Part shown: positions 19,500-30,137 of the stretch, one piece after another | Layout of the letters: every line of letters starts with the position of its first letter | Position numbering within the stretch: the stretch's first letter is position 1 | NCBI GenBank assembly: GCA_029204225.1 | Contig: CM055097.1 | Span: forward strand, 6,901,676 to 6,965,675 | DNA length: 64,000 bases | Direction: 5' to 3' | Source of the DNA: Diphasiastrum complanatum | Lineage: Eukaryota; Streptophyta; Lycopodiopsida; Lycopodiales; Lycopodiaceae | Made by a program: the position numbers and the translations under genes | Notes under the pieces: model-generated | Told to the model about the DNA's origin: nothing | The model's database searches: none | Seen by the model: only the letters and a program-made list of their open reading frames with translations

Positions 19500-20095
19500 T
19501 TAAGGATAATGAGACCGTGTGCTTGAGCCAACCTCAGAAGTTGTTCCCCAAAAAGCGTAACCGTCGTTGATGAGTCCTGAGAATAACGGGCATAAGAGGT
19601 ATCCAACCGGATGAAGAGAGAGTGTGTCAGCATAGAACTCAGTCTGGCGAGCGACTGTGTGTGCGTTAAAGTCCCCTACAAGAATTATGTGACCCTGTAG
19701 AGAGAGTCTAGCAACGCCGTCAGAAAAGGCCTGAAAAGGATCACCTCCCAAATTCATAAACACTAAAGTGTGGGGAGCAAAGTAGCACACTGCAACAAAC
19801 AAGTCCTGGTCCAACCCGAAGAAGGATGCAATAATCTGAAGCGACAAGTAACGGCCATAAGTATCCTGAGACATTAACCGAAAAGCACCGACCTGTACAA
19901 ACATGCAACTCCACCAGAGGCCCGAACTATCCTACCCTGTAGCATAGGTCGTGGAGCAAAATTCCACTAAAAACCAGAAATGTCTCTGCAAAAAGTAGAA
20001 AATCAGCCAAACACAGATAGGTGTCAAGATCAGTTGCCGTAGAAGAGGTGGAGAGGCCGCCGCAGTTCCAAAAATCGAATGTGACGCTAGCCGGG
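19500..20095 (-). pseudogene. LINE apurinic-type endonuclease domain
   Basis: The domain starts near FDFWNCGGLS (about 20085, minus strand). After a frame change it continues FVQVGAFRLMSQDTYGRYLSLQI and HIILVGDFNAHT, the conserved GDFNA motif with the metal-binding Asp/Asn of LINE endonucleases. The usual downstream SDH motif was not found before the break at 19500, though SEVGSSTRSHYP lies close to where it should be. Confidence 0.75.
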
Positions 20096-20309
20096 GCTAT
20101 CGGGGGCTGCTCTTATGCCCTTGTACCCCAACTTCTTATTGACGCTTGGAGAAAAACGCGGGCTGCCATTTGTGAATACCACCCGTTGTTGTTTTGTCCT
20201 TGCCTCCTGAATAATAGTTTTACGCTGTAACCATTGGCAGTGAGTAAGGTCATCATCTATGTAAATCTGAGAACCTCAGAGAGTACGACACGCATGAAGA
20301 ACTGTCTGT

Positions 20310-21036
20310 CAATTGTCTATAGTTTTGAATTTGACAAATAATACCTTTGGATTGTTGAACTTGTAAACCTTGTTAAATAAATAGAACTTGTCACATGGTC
20401 ATACATGGGTACAAAATACTTTGAAGCCCAAACTTAGGCAAATTTTTTTAGTACAAACTCGTGGGAGGCCCTCTTGCATGTTGATGCCACATACCCACTT
20501 GAGTTTGCACATGTGCATGGGGGGAGAAAAAGTTAGTTTTCCACATATCTTAGTTTGCATGCGACATGCAAGATGCATGCATGACAAATTAGACACATGC
20601 AATTAGACATGCAAATTGCCACCTACCTTGGACACTTGGCAATAGCATGCCCTGCCTTGTACATACATCATTTCTTATAAATAGAACCACCACGATTTGA
20701 AGGAGTGTGAATTTTGGGATAATCTTCCATTCTTCATCATTTTGTTCTCTTCTTCATCTCAGTTTTTGGTAGTAGCTCGCGGGAGGATCTGATCTGATTT
20801 TTCACATCTGAGGCACCTATTTGATGTAGCCAACAAGTAGGGAATAGTCCACATCTTGGTTCATTCAATAGGCAATGAATAGAGTTCAAATAGGATTGAA
20901 TTAGGATCATTCTTATGATCTACAGCTTGCTGTTCTATGCGTATTTCATATGCATGTTTCATTCCTAGATCTGGTAGGCTCAAGTAGTCCTTGAAAATAG
21001 CATCTCTAGGGTCCTAAATCCAGATTTTGAGCTATT
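20310..21036. mobile_element. Insertion in LINE ORF1, possible solo LTR
   Basis: LINE ORF1 coding on the minus strand is clear down to 21037 and resumes at about 20300 (TVLHACRTL then GSQIYIDDDLTHC). About 0.73 kb of unrelated sequence separates them. It has a TATAAATA motif near 20676 followed by CT-rich, transcript-start-like sequence, as in many plant LTRs. I could not define TG/CA ends or a target duplication, so solo LTR is only the leading guess. Confidence 0.45.
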
Positions 21037-21918
21037 CTAGCATTCTCTGTTTTTACAACTCGAATCATGCTGGAGGCGCCAAGCATACTGGATACCTGGA
21101 ACTGAGAGTCCCATGCATGAAGTAAACAAAGAGATAACCTGGTCCAGTGCTGTGCCCTCAGTAGGAAGACCTTGGAATGTTAAGTTGAGCTTTTTGTCAT
21201 CCCAGCGTTGTTGTTTTGCCAAGACGCCTTGTACCGTGGTTTCTAAGGATGGTGCTACGGAAGACGAAGAGGTGGTAGATGATCTCAGGATAGAAGCCCA
21301 TGATTTGGCCTCACGTACTTCTTACTCGAGAGTAGGTACTTTCTATACATGTTCATGAAGCCGCTGTTCAAGCACAGGAATCCAGACAATGCACTCAACG
21401 GTGTCATGTATTTGGCGCTCAAGTAGGGGAAGCTTACTCATGGATGCCTTAGTATCCTTAACAGCACGGGAGATATTAGGGATGATGTCCCTCTGCAAAG
21501 CACTGAGCGTAGCACGAAGAGAAGCAATTTCACTCTGTTGAGCATCAATCATGGCAGTCTTAGTAAGCAAATCCGCACGAAAGTTCATTGAGTTGTGAAA
21601 GAAAAGCGGCAAATTGCTTAGAAATGTACTCATTCAGCGAGGAGATGTTCTCAGGAGTGGTGTGCTGCATGTAGGTGTGGCATGTGTCTCCCATGGTAGC
21701 TGAGGACAGGCAACGATTTGTGGCGGTCGAGTGCTGACAGAATTGGTAGGCATGGTGGATGCAATTTCCAAAGTACGAAGACGTTTGCGAGAGCCTGTAG
21801 ACATAAACTTCTTAGCACGCTTTGTGCGCAAGACAAAGCCTGGAGGCAAGCGAAACGAAGCCGTAGGATGATTTGCAGGAGATAGATCAGAGAGGCAGGA
21901 AGAACAGTAACGAGGCAA
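21037..21918 (-). pseudogene. LINE ORF1 (broken)
   Basis: Three pieces read in order on the minus strand: a basic N-terminal part (21918-21634: LPPGFVLRTKRAKKF, GSRKRLRTLE); after an in-frame TGA, a coiled-coil part (21633-21343: MIDAQQSEIASLRATLSALQRDIIPNISRAVKD); then an RRM-like start (21222-21037: KLNLTFQGLPTEGTALDQVISLF). Together they have the usual L1 ORF1 layout. They are disrupted by stops and by the insertion at 20.31-21.04 kb. Confidence 0.72.
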
Positions 21919-21990
21919 TTAGCACATCAGATGGATCAGCGATGGCTGAGAGGGAGTAGTGGAGTGTGAGAAGGTGTGTTGGAAAATCTA

Positions 21991-22059
21991 TGGCAAGAAC
22001 GTGCATACACAAGCAAACCCTAATCAAGCAGTTTTACGGAAATGAGCGTAACTTTTTCA
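21991..22059. other. Junction between two head-to-head LINEs
   Basis: The minus-strand LINE starts left of here and the plus-strand LINE right of here. The intervening bases have no recognised feature. Confidence 0.5.
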
Positions 22060-22071
22060 TACGAAGTATGA

Positions 22072-22716
22072 TTGACCCGAAAATTGATTGAGATCAAAGG
22101 TAAGACAGAGCACTACGTAGTCGTCAGCCTGTACTTGCAGTATGCTACGGATCCGTACAGACTGCACGGATTTTATAGACTGCAAAAATATTGGATACAT
22201 CTTTCTCAGACAGAGATGGTTCTCCATACATGGATTTGTTTGGCGACATCATCAAGTTTTCTGACAGAGGACATATTCTATTAGTAGGCGATTTTAATGC
22301 CAGGACTAGATCACGTTAGACACCATTCCATGCTTTGGAATAGGATCCTTTACGTATCAGGGTATAGGACAGTGACGATCTTGGTATCTTGAGACATTGT
22401 GCAGACGTGGATGGGCCGGGCCTATCACAGACCACGGGGAATATTTCATACAGCTAGGAGAAGCACACGATCTTGTCACTTTTAATGGCATTTCCAGAAG
22501 GCCTTCATCCAGTGATTTCACTTGTTATCCTCACAGTGGTGGCCATAGTGTGGTAGACTACCTCATGGGATCACCCCCTCTTCTTCCAAATTTCGTTGCC
22601 TTCGCCATCACCTGCACTACTCTTTCCGATCATTCATTTTTCTCCTTCCAATTGGGAACAAAACCCACCATCACATCTACTTCTACTTCCGATCCGCTCC
22701 CCACTCGTCCTCCAAG
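22072..22716 (+). pseudogene. LINE endonuclease domain
   Basis: Pieces include EHYVVVSLYLQYAT, then after a frame change GDFNAR, then the block with EAHDLVTFNGISRRPSSSDFTCYPHSGGHSVVDYLMGSP and LSDHSFFSFQL. The final SDH and the DY(L/M) before it are the conserved endonuclease motifs. At least two frame changes break the reading frame. Confidence 0.78.
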
Positions 22717-22802
22717 ATAGCGTTTCAAGAATCCATACATCCCGGTTTATCAAGAATCATTAATTTCCCTTCTACTACAACATTTTCCATTTAACTCCAC
22801 CA

Positions 22803-24057
22803 TTGAACACCAATCCGTTTTCCTCACCAATGCTCTACATATTGCAGCTCCCCTTTCTTTTCTACAAAACCCAAACCTATGCCAACTCGCTTCCTTCTGT
22901 TTGTGATCTAAATCATACCTATGGAAACACACTCCATCATAAAAAGAAGACTTATCAGACCAATGAAGGTAGAAGGCTTATTAACCTTCTTTTTAGTTCC
23001 TCCTCTGGTGCCTTCTTGGGTGAATTCACCCCTCATGCTCCTCCTCCCAGTTTGACTGATCTATATACCTGGATAGAACATGCTAAATCCTTGTACACTA
23101 TTGATACCACTTCACCCTGTCCTCCATCCTTCAATCTTTTCACTCCTGACATGATACCGAATCCATTAAAAACCTCAATAGTCGTTGTGCCCGTGATATC
23201 GAAGACCTTGATGCAGCACTTCTTATCCATGCAAAAGACATCCTTTCTCCCATCCTTTCTGACCTTTTTAACCAAGCTGTCATTCATGGTTTCCCGACGC
23301 ACCAATGTCATACATCCTATCCACAAAGGGGGTGATCCCATGAGGCCAGAAAACTACCACACTATCATGGTTGGCCATATCATGGCACAAGTATATGGCT
23401 CAATTCTTCAAACAACAGTCAGTAGTGAAGCTGAGATCAGGCGTTTGTAGGGCCAGGCAGGTTTTCGATCACATTACTCAGGTTTTCGATCACATTACTC
23501 CACATCAGACCATATATTCAGCTTGAGATCCATTATTGAAGAGGCTAAGTTTAGACGAGAGCGGGTGCTGTTTTGTTGATGTCCATAAAGACTTCGATTC
23601 TTTTCCAAAACATTTACTTATTAAAAGATTACAAGATCTTGGCTTCCATTCAGATACTGTCTTGGCGAATATGAGTCTATATGAGAGAGTGATAAGTTGT
23701 TTCCGTTTGGATGACGACATATCTCAGCAGGTTTATAGCACCATTGGAGTGAAGCAGGGATGCTCATTATCCCCTACCTTGTTTGGACTTTACATTGACG
23801 AGTTGGAGCGGATGATTGTGCAGGAGGGAAGTGAGCAATGTACTCTATGTGACTTATTGATCTTGATTCTGCTCTATGCCGATGATGTTGTACTCATGTC
23901 ACATTCCAAAGTGGGGTTACAGAGACATCTAGTTGTATTATACTCCAGGCTCCTTTTGCTCCCGCTAGCGACAAGAGCTTCTATGGGATTTTCAACATTT
24001 AGAGGTCGTCTCTTCTTACACATATTTGGGTGTCCTCATCACGGGCCCAATCTTTAG
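22803..24057 (+). pseudogene. LINE reverse transcriptase
   Basis: Linker and finger region 22803-23450 (LITLLFSSSSGAFLG-type open stretch, then KGGDPMRPENYHTIMVGHIMAQ). After a stop and a short duplication of AGGTTTTCGATCACATTACTC near 23460, the palm region at 23536-24057 has FVDVHKDFDSF (motif A with both catalytic-region Asp present), GVKQGCSLSPTLFGLYIDELER and LLYADDVVL (YADD). The order is that of a plant L1 RT. Confidence 0.82.
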
Positions 24058-24113
24058 TATGAGACAGGCTGCTCTTACCCGATTGGATAAAGGGCACGCA
24101 TCTCTAGTCCAGC

Positions 24114-24392
24114 TTGAGAGGTTTTGCCAGGCGTTACATATTTGATGCTCCCAGTAAGTGTCTCCTGTTTGATACCGTGGTCACACTGACAACTATATAT
24201 GCGGTAGAGACCTGGTGTACAAGTCTTACTTCCTCAGAGTGGGCTAATATATCTCGGTTGCAGATTACTATGCTTTCATATATGATTCGGTCGAAATCTG
24301 CGGTTCCTCATCAGATTATACTTGCAGAGTTTGCAGTTCCTCCATTACAGGTTGAGGCTATATTCAGATTGTCATTTTTCTCCAGAGACTGA
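24114..24392 (+). pseudogene. LINE ORF2 post-RT region
   Basis: 92-residue frame with TTIYAVETWCTSL, SEWANISRLQITMLSYMIRSK and IILAEFAVPPLQVEAIFRLSFF. It matches in order the minus-strand segment at 17.74-18.25 kb and the short piece at 16.1-16.3 kb. It is truncated before the knuckle. Confidence 0.75.
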
Positions 24393-24398
24393 CATAGA

Positions 24399-25099
24399 TT
24401 AGTTACTCTTAAGTCTCAAAACTGATCGTCTCTCTTCAAGGGTTTTAAAACAAATGATTAATGTGGCCTTGTCTTTATTGGTCCGCGAGGCTCTTTCCAT
24501 CCCTTGATTATTGTGCCCTAATGTGGTTTCTAAAAATCTGGTTGCTTCTTTGATGGCATCTCGTGTGTCTACAATACCCCTTACTCTCACATTAAGGGCC
24601 TTTTGATCCCTCATTTTCTCTTCAGAGATAGTAGCTGAAATAAGAGAGGACATTTGTGGCTTACCATCTGTATTCTTGAAATGCGATGCCCAAGTTTGCG
24701 TGGTTTCCTTGTGCAAAACCAAGTCCTGTTCCAAGGCCTGGATTTTCATTGCTGTAGAGGATGTTTCATCTTGGCACTAGATTCCCTCTTTGTAAGCTGC
24801 AAAATCCTGTATCAACTGTCCTTTTTCTTCCCGAAGAAGCTTGATCTCATCCTTCAGTGATTTCATCTTTATTTTAGCACTTTCACTTTGTATGCGAAGA
24901 AGTCTTCGAACGCTTTGGAGGGAGTATAAACTGTAGCAGAAAACAGATTGGCATAGGGTGAAGAGGGATCAGTGTCCTGAAGCGCTGCTACTATCTCCAC
25001 CGGCCCTAACTGAGTTTTTGCTGCTACTTCAGGCATAAGATGAGGCTCTAACTGAGGCAGGGCTGTTTCCTCAGGCAAATCATCAATTGCCTCAGGCAA
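24399..25099 (-). pseudogene. LINE ORF1 fragment
   Basis: Minus-strand pieces: N-terminal acidic part (25099-24869: EAIDDLPEETALPQLEPHL) and C-terminal RRM-like part (24749-24399: DQKALNVRVRGIVDTRDAIKEA, LETTLGHNNQGMERA, LIICFKTLEERRSVL). It is clearly a relative of the intact ORF1 at 273-1235. A stop and frame change near 24.78 kb separate the two. It abuts the TA/GA array on its 5' side and the plus-strand LINE on its 3' side. Confidence 0.75.
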
Positions 25100-25122
25100 C
25101 GCTTACTGCCTCGGGTGGCTGC

Positions 25123-25128
25123 TATATA

Positions 25129-25199
<71 letters not shown>
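25123..25199. repeat. (TA)n(GA)n array, (CT)n tail of LINE
   Basis: (TA)n to 25161, then (GA)n to 25199. To the right is GATATTAATGTCTTTTTATCCC, the LINE 3' terminal motif on the minus strand. Confidence 0.88.
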
Positions 25200-25203
<4 letters not shown>

Positions 25204-26400
25204 AGAGAGATATTAATGTCTTTTTATCCCAAAAGGCACATAAGACCAAATAAGTACATCTCAAGTATGATAAATACTACGAGGAGCATATAAATGTCTC
25301 TAGAAACAAACAACTATTAGATAAAAGTATTGAACTAGCAAAACTAAATAGTTTTCTGCTCTACTCTCATGAGAGGTAGCTTTGAGAGATGATACAATGG
25401 AATGTAGTATAACTATAGTTGTACAACAACAAAGCAAAATTGTATGATATATCATGTCACAAAGGACCCTTGCTGAAGAAAGCAAGGATAGATGACAATA
25501 TCGATACTAAAGAGGAAACAATGGACTTGCTCGCATGAGCCCTAGATCTACAAAGTCTCCTAGTAGTCGTGAAGCTTTGTCTCTAAGCAATGCATTATCA
25601 TCTATCCTAGTGAAGGCCTCAAGAAGGAATATTTGACTTATCCTTTGACAATGTCTCAGCCTCAAGGTCCACTCTGTTGCATTTCCTCGAGAAAAAGGAG
25701 GCGATTTGGGTTTGGGAGTGCTGGTGTCCATACTGACCTCTTTGACATAAATCTCTATAGAGCAGGAACATGTCATCTATCATCAGGGCCTTAGGCCACA
25801 CACCTAGGGTTTACATATGAAATAAGTGAATGCAGTGTGATTGGAAAATTACGAAAAAGACAATGGTAGCGTCCCTTAATCTCATGATAAATAGCGCATC
25901 TGAATAGGAAATGCTCTTTTGACTCCACCTCCTCTACTATGCATATATGTCCATGTGAGGAATGCCCTGAAAGCGCCTAGTCTCCAGATATAACTGGTGT
26001 GCGGAAACTCAGAACTATCCCAAAGTAAATTGTAGGCAATGTGAGAGTCCACTATTCAAGTAACGAGGTAAAATTGGGACCTCAGCATAATCCAGCTGTA
26101 GGAAACAGGAACGATAGAAATTTGGTTCGACCCCAAGAGGGCCTTGCCATGTCACTTTAGAATATGCACGATAAATACCCCCCCTGATGTACTGATGGGA
26201 TCCCTTTGGTAAATTCGAAATAGCCATGCCATATGTATGTAAGAGATGAGAAGTTTGGGAGTACCATGATAATTGATGACCCTGGTGATGAAGCTGTTGA
26301 GAAGAGTGAGGAGCTATGCGTGGATAACGTGAAACCGAGAATGATCACTCTCTAGATTGTATGTAACCAGCTAAAAGACTCTCCATCTAGCCATTAGCTT
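25200..26400 (-). mobile_element. LINE 3' fragment with (CT)n tail
   Basis: Minus-strand 3' part of a LINE. The terminal motif lies at 25200-25250 (TAATGTCTTTTTATCCCAAAAGGCACATAAGACCAA). An ATTGGAAAATTACGAAAAAGAC phrase (shared with 16.96 and 29.12 kb) lies near 25.84 kb. The frame 26227-26015 (ISNLPKGSHQYIRGGIYRAYSKVTW) parallels IIDLPRGTHSHIRGYLFCRYMQQ at 17.75 kb. It is 5'-truncated near 26.4 kb. Confidence 0.78.
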
Positions 26401-28314
26401 CATCTCTAAGAGCTATCCTCCAAGCTTGGGACTTCCTCCATCTTTAAGCCCAATTTTACGCCAATAGCATCTATGTCCCATACCGTGGGCACTCTCTCAA
26501 GGCGTAGCAAGATCAGCGCTCAAACGTGCATCAAAGCTCTCAATCCTCTTGGAAGTGCTTCTTCAAGAATGATCCCTCTCTCTAGTCTTGGCATGCTTAT
26601 ATAACCTAGAGCTATTGACATTAAAGGTGCATACCCTTAAAGGTAGATGAGCTAATGTCTCGACCTTGCTGGCATGCACATTGACCCCAATTCAAGAACA
26701 ACCAAGTTATGCCTTTTAGGGACAGAACATTCTCTCCCCTTAAATAGTAAACGGCTAGGATTCAAACATTTGGGAACAAATTGAACGAGTTTCACAGAGT
26801 ATTCAACATTGTCCACTATATTGCTAGAATAAAGTCATAGATAATTGGTGCTCTAAATAATTGTTAGCCTTCCTAGTCCTTTACTAGCTTTTATCATTAT
26901 ACATCAAAAGACTCTAACAGACGATCAAGATTTTAGGAGATACTAGTGTCCCATACCACCAGTAGCATCCTGATTGATCTTTTCGCAAATGCTTGTGCTT
27001 CGTTTCGTTTTGTTTCGTTTCGTGTCGTTTCGCGATGATGACATTGGAGATTTCATAACCTATACTTGTAGATAGGCTCTTAGCAAAAGCTCTCCATATC
27101 CATGTCTTTGAAAGACTGCTAACGTGCATTAGCTATACAAATCAATACATGATTTTGTCTTATTGATGCTCTGAGAATGGAATCCATCGATTCAAGTGAT
27201 CTTCAAGTGTGTATCAATCGAAATAGGAACACTACAAGCATGCCAAAGATCACACCTCATCTTGATTTAGTTTACATCCCTAGAGTACCTGCTTGCAACA
27301 TAAGCCGTAGTAATTGAACGACTTTCTCAATTTGATCATCCATATGTGGACAATTTTTAACTAGTTGAGATTAGTTTCCTTGGAAACGGTTTGTCATGAT
27401 TTTCATGAATATACATTAGGCTAGCCACAGTCTAGTTTCATTCCTATTTTCCCTTTTTGGCAAACTAAACCTCAACTGGAACAAATTTTCAACCACATGG
27501 TCAACACCATGATAGAGTTCGTATCTCTATAGTTAGGCAAGGAATCCAGTCTATGGAGATACCCTCCACAACCTCCATCTGGGATTAAGCAGATCAACGC
27601 TTTTCAAATTGTGTAAATGTAGCTTCTTGAGTTTGTTTCTATCAGCGGAATTATTTTTTTAAATATAACATTACTTATGTTTCATGAGGTTATGAAAAGA
27701 CAATTGCATTGCTATTTTCATACTACTAAATCTCTAATGTGTAAGATTCTTCAAGCTCAATATGTTGTCAAATGTTTGAATTTGACTTTAATACTTATAT
27801 GTACTAGCAATCTTATTCGGATTATATGCTGACTCGTGCCATTCTATGATGATTTAGGTCGAAACGTTTTTTATGTTGTTGGATTCTTTATGTCATTTGG
27901 CAACTTTTAAGTCCCCTTCTGTTTGTCTGATGATCTATGTGATGCTCATACAACTTAATTCACTTATCTATGTTCAAATGAAATAATGCAAAAGTCTTTT
28001 CTTCTTATAATATTTATTCTAGTAATTAATTGTGCAACAATATTGTTGTAAGTTTATATAAGGCTTGCGTTCCTCAAAGGAGCTTCTTTTGGATGCTTAC
28101 TTTCTCATTAGAATTGCGTAGGTTGAAATTCTTTTTTGATCACAGTTTATGAAAAGCTAAGCCTTTGTTTTCACAACACAAGTGTTGAACTACAGCAGTA
28201 AATTATGCAAAAGTGCTATAATGTGAAGTTATTTTTTTGTGCATTTTCTGTTGATGCTCATTTGAGTAGTGTATTACTATCCCAAATCATTCATTAATGA
28301 CTCTATGCCCATAG
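26401..28314. other. Intronic sequence before SWC4-like exon 3
   Basis: No gene was recognised on either strand. A short TTTCG/TTTTG pentamer run lies at 27000-27035. AT-rich, with the exon-3 acceptor region at its end. Confidence 0.5.
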
Positions 28315-28410
28315 GTTCATGTCAAACCTAAGGTACCAACTCAAGCAGTTTGTGCACAACACATGGAGCTACGAAATGAGGTTTTGATATCACTAAATCT
28401 GCAAAAGCAG
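28315..28410 (+). CDS. SWC4: SWC4/DMAP1-like exon 3 (visible)
   Basis: Acceptor CCCATAG, donor AAGCAG|GTGAAG. The 96-bp exon, phase 0, encodes 32 residues with [22 protein letters not shown] and LNLQKQ, a highly recognisable plant SWC4/DMAP1 block. It stands alone between introns of 25.9 kb and 6.6 kb. A (GA)n-tailed LINE end lies about 100 bp downstream. Confidence 0.9.
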
Positions 28411-28511
28411 GTGAAGTTTTGAAACATGGACTCATCAAGAAAGATAATCAAGTTTGGTATAAAACTTATTCTACGTTTCTTATATTCTTATGTAGCATTG
28501 TATTATGCTTT

Positions 28512-28513
<2 letters not shown>

Positions 28514-28570
<57 letters not shown>
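28514..28570. repeat. (GA)n, (CT)n tail of LINE
   Basis: Uninterrupted GA run followed directly by GCTTTATTAATGTCTTTTTA, the minus-strand LINE 3' terminus. Confidence 0.9.
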
Positions 28571-28574
<4 letters not shown>

Positions 28575-29210
28575 TATTAATGTCTTTTTAGTATTAAAAG
28601 GTACTGGCAAACTAAGACAGATCTCAGAAGTGTCAACCAAGAGGGAGCATAAATACAATTTTAATACAACTGTATGAAACCTATGTAGCCTATGTAGGCA
28701 TGTACATAAACATGCAAATAAGACTACATCAGGTATATAAGTATGCTCACTACTATCATCATGACATATGTTTGAAGAAAGGTGTGATGACAATTGGTGA
28801 TGGTGCTGAAATTGCCACTGAAGAGGAAGATGTGGAGGAGGAAAGTCTTTGCGGTCGTGGGTGACATTGATGTGTGAATGAGTGCGTTGTATGTTGTTAT
28901 CATGTGGCTATTGTGAAGCTCTAGTATTTGTAGGTCTTTGCACTCGGTGCTATCTTTGATCTTGGTGTCAAAATGGATCGGTTGTCTCATGCTCTGAATC
29001 TGACTCTAATTCCATTGACTTCCTAGATCATGGTTTGGTAAAGGAGATGATGTGAAGTTGAGTAGCTCTCCTACTATATTGATCATCATGACATAGGTAT
29101 CCTCATATGAGATCAACATATAGTGTAATTGGAAGATCACGAAAGAGATTATGATATCTTCCTCTATCCAAGTAGAGCCAAAAGAAGATCAACCCTAGAA
29201 TCCTATTCAA
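28571..29210 (-). mobile_element. LINE 3' fragment with (CT)n tail
   Basis: Starts (3' end) with GCTTTATTAATGTC and shares, near 29.12 kb, the phrase TGGAAGATCACGAAAGAGA with the other LINE 3' regions. No long coding remains. 5' truncation near 29.2 kb. Confidence 0.72.
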
Positions 29211-29329
29211 ATGGATTTCGATCAGATGGATCATGGTATTCTTGTACCTCTCCAAGCAATCAGAAGAACACAAAATGCTGAAATATGACGGACCCTAGGT
29301 GCTTGGCCACTACCATTGAGGGCATGTCC

Positions 29330-29596
29330 TGATGGGACCCATCATAGCTTAGGTTCAATAACTTATCTAGGATAGCTTAGGTTCAGTAATCTTATCCTCT
29401 AGAAGCTTCCTTTAGGGCTTCTTTGTGGGTATAAGTAGAACACATTTTTATTCATTACTTAGCCGATGATATCGATCTCTCTCTCTCTCTTTAGTCTCCT
29501 TAAGCATTGTCCTACCGCTTTCTAGGGTTAATTCTTGCTTATGTGTTGCTTTCTTAGCCGAGCTATTGATCTGTTGTAATAACTTGGTATCAGAGC
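29330..29596 (+). mobile_element. LTR remnant with tRNA-iMet primer site
   Basis: TGGTATCAGAGC at 29585-29596 is a perfect initiator-Met primer site. About 250 bp before it look like an LTR: TGATGGGACCC start, an internal repeat of ATAGCTTAGGTTCA, CT-rich stretch near 29475. No matching second LTR was found within the window, so the left boundary is approximate. Confidence 0.6.
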
Positions 29597-30137
29597 ACTT
29601 TCCTTGGCGGATCTTTAGCGGAAGCACTTCCACTAAACTTGGCGGCTAGAAACAAAAACTAATGGGTTATTTTTGGCGTCTATTTTAGTGGCCACTATCT
29701 TTTTTGGGAACTATTTTGGCAGATTTTCTGAGCGGTACCAATAGCATTTTCTAGTGCCTTATTTGGAGGAGGCTTCAGCACTTTTTCATCGGCAATTTTC
29801 TCCAGGAGGGCGCCCATTTGCAGATGGGATTTCCTTTACCTTGCTGATTTTGCACATTTTACCAGCTTTTTCAGCCATTTGAATTTATCGCCCATCCTTG
29901 GCTGTATTTTCCAGCTACTTGGCCATCCATTATTTGCCGTAATCCTACCACTTTTCAATGCCCATCTATGCCTATCTTTGGCTCCTCTTTTTGAACCTTT
30001 TTTCCAGCCATTACCTCTATTATATTGGAGACCAGTTTTCAACTGTTTGGAGGCTTTTATCTTCAGCCAGCACTATCGAGATTTTTCCATATGTTTGGAA
30101 GTATTTTTCCAGCATTATTATATAGCATTTAAAATAC
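29597..30137. other. Leader-like sequence after primer site, no coding seen
   Basis: Probably untranslated leader of the same LTR element. It includes repeated TTTTCCAGC/TTGGCCATC-type phrases and pyrimidine-rich stretches. No domain was recognised. Confidence 0.4.

Larger units (their letters stand above)
16425..21990 (-). mobile_element. LINE (L1-like), long but internally deleted copy
   Basis: Order on the minus strand: ORF1 pieces (21918-21037), ORF1 end with an SQIYIDDDLTHC motif (about 20290-20110), apurinic-type endonuclease with GDFNAHT (19904-19500), RT with LLYVDDIVLLS (18597-18259), C-terminal region with a Cys/His knuckle (about 17.6-17.3 kb, duplicated at 17.2-16.7 kb) and a (CT)n tail. 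It spans about 5.6 kb, near full length, but carries stops, a roughly 0.7-kb insertion at 20.31-21.04 kb, loss of the RT core and a 3' duplication. It cannot be autonomous. Confidence 0.85.
22060..24392 (+). mobile_element. LINE fragment (ORF2), plus strand
   Basis: 5'-truncated L1-like copy: endonuclease (from about 22072, GDFNAR at about 22287), linker with a THQCHTSYPQRG-type stretch before RT, RT fingers (ENYHTIMVGHIMAQVYGSIL at 23.35 kb), RT palm (QGCSLSPTLFGLYIDELER, LLYADDVVLMS at about 23.76-23.90 kb) and C-terminal region (24.11-24.39 kb). It ends at about 24.39 kb without a knuckle or tail. It is better preserved through the RT core than the minus-strand neighbour but has several frame changes. 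Confidence 0.85.
2438..28314 (+). other. Giant intron (25.9 kb) of the SWC4-like gene
   Basis: Runs from GTAATAGTG at 2438 to GCCCATAG before 28315. Exon 2 ends in ENLG and the next exon starts VHVKPKVPT, which matches the family's continuous motif across this junction. The intron carries LINEs in both directions, a triple-nested LTR block and several (GA)n arrays, listed separately. No other host exon was recognised inside it. Confidence 0.82.
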
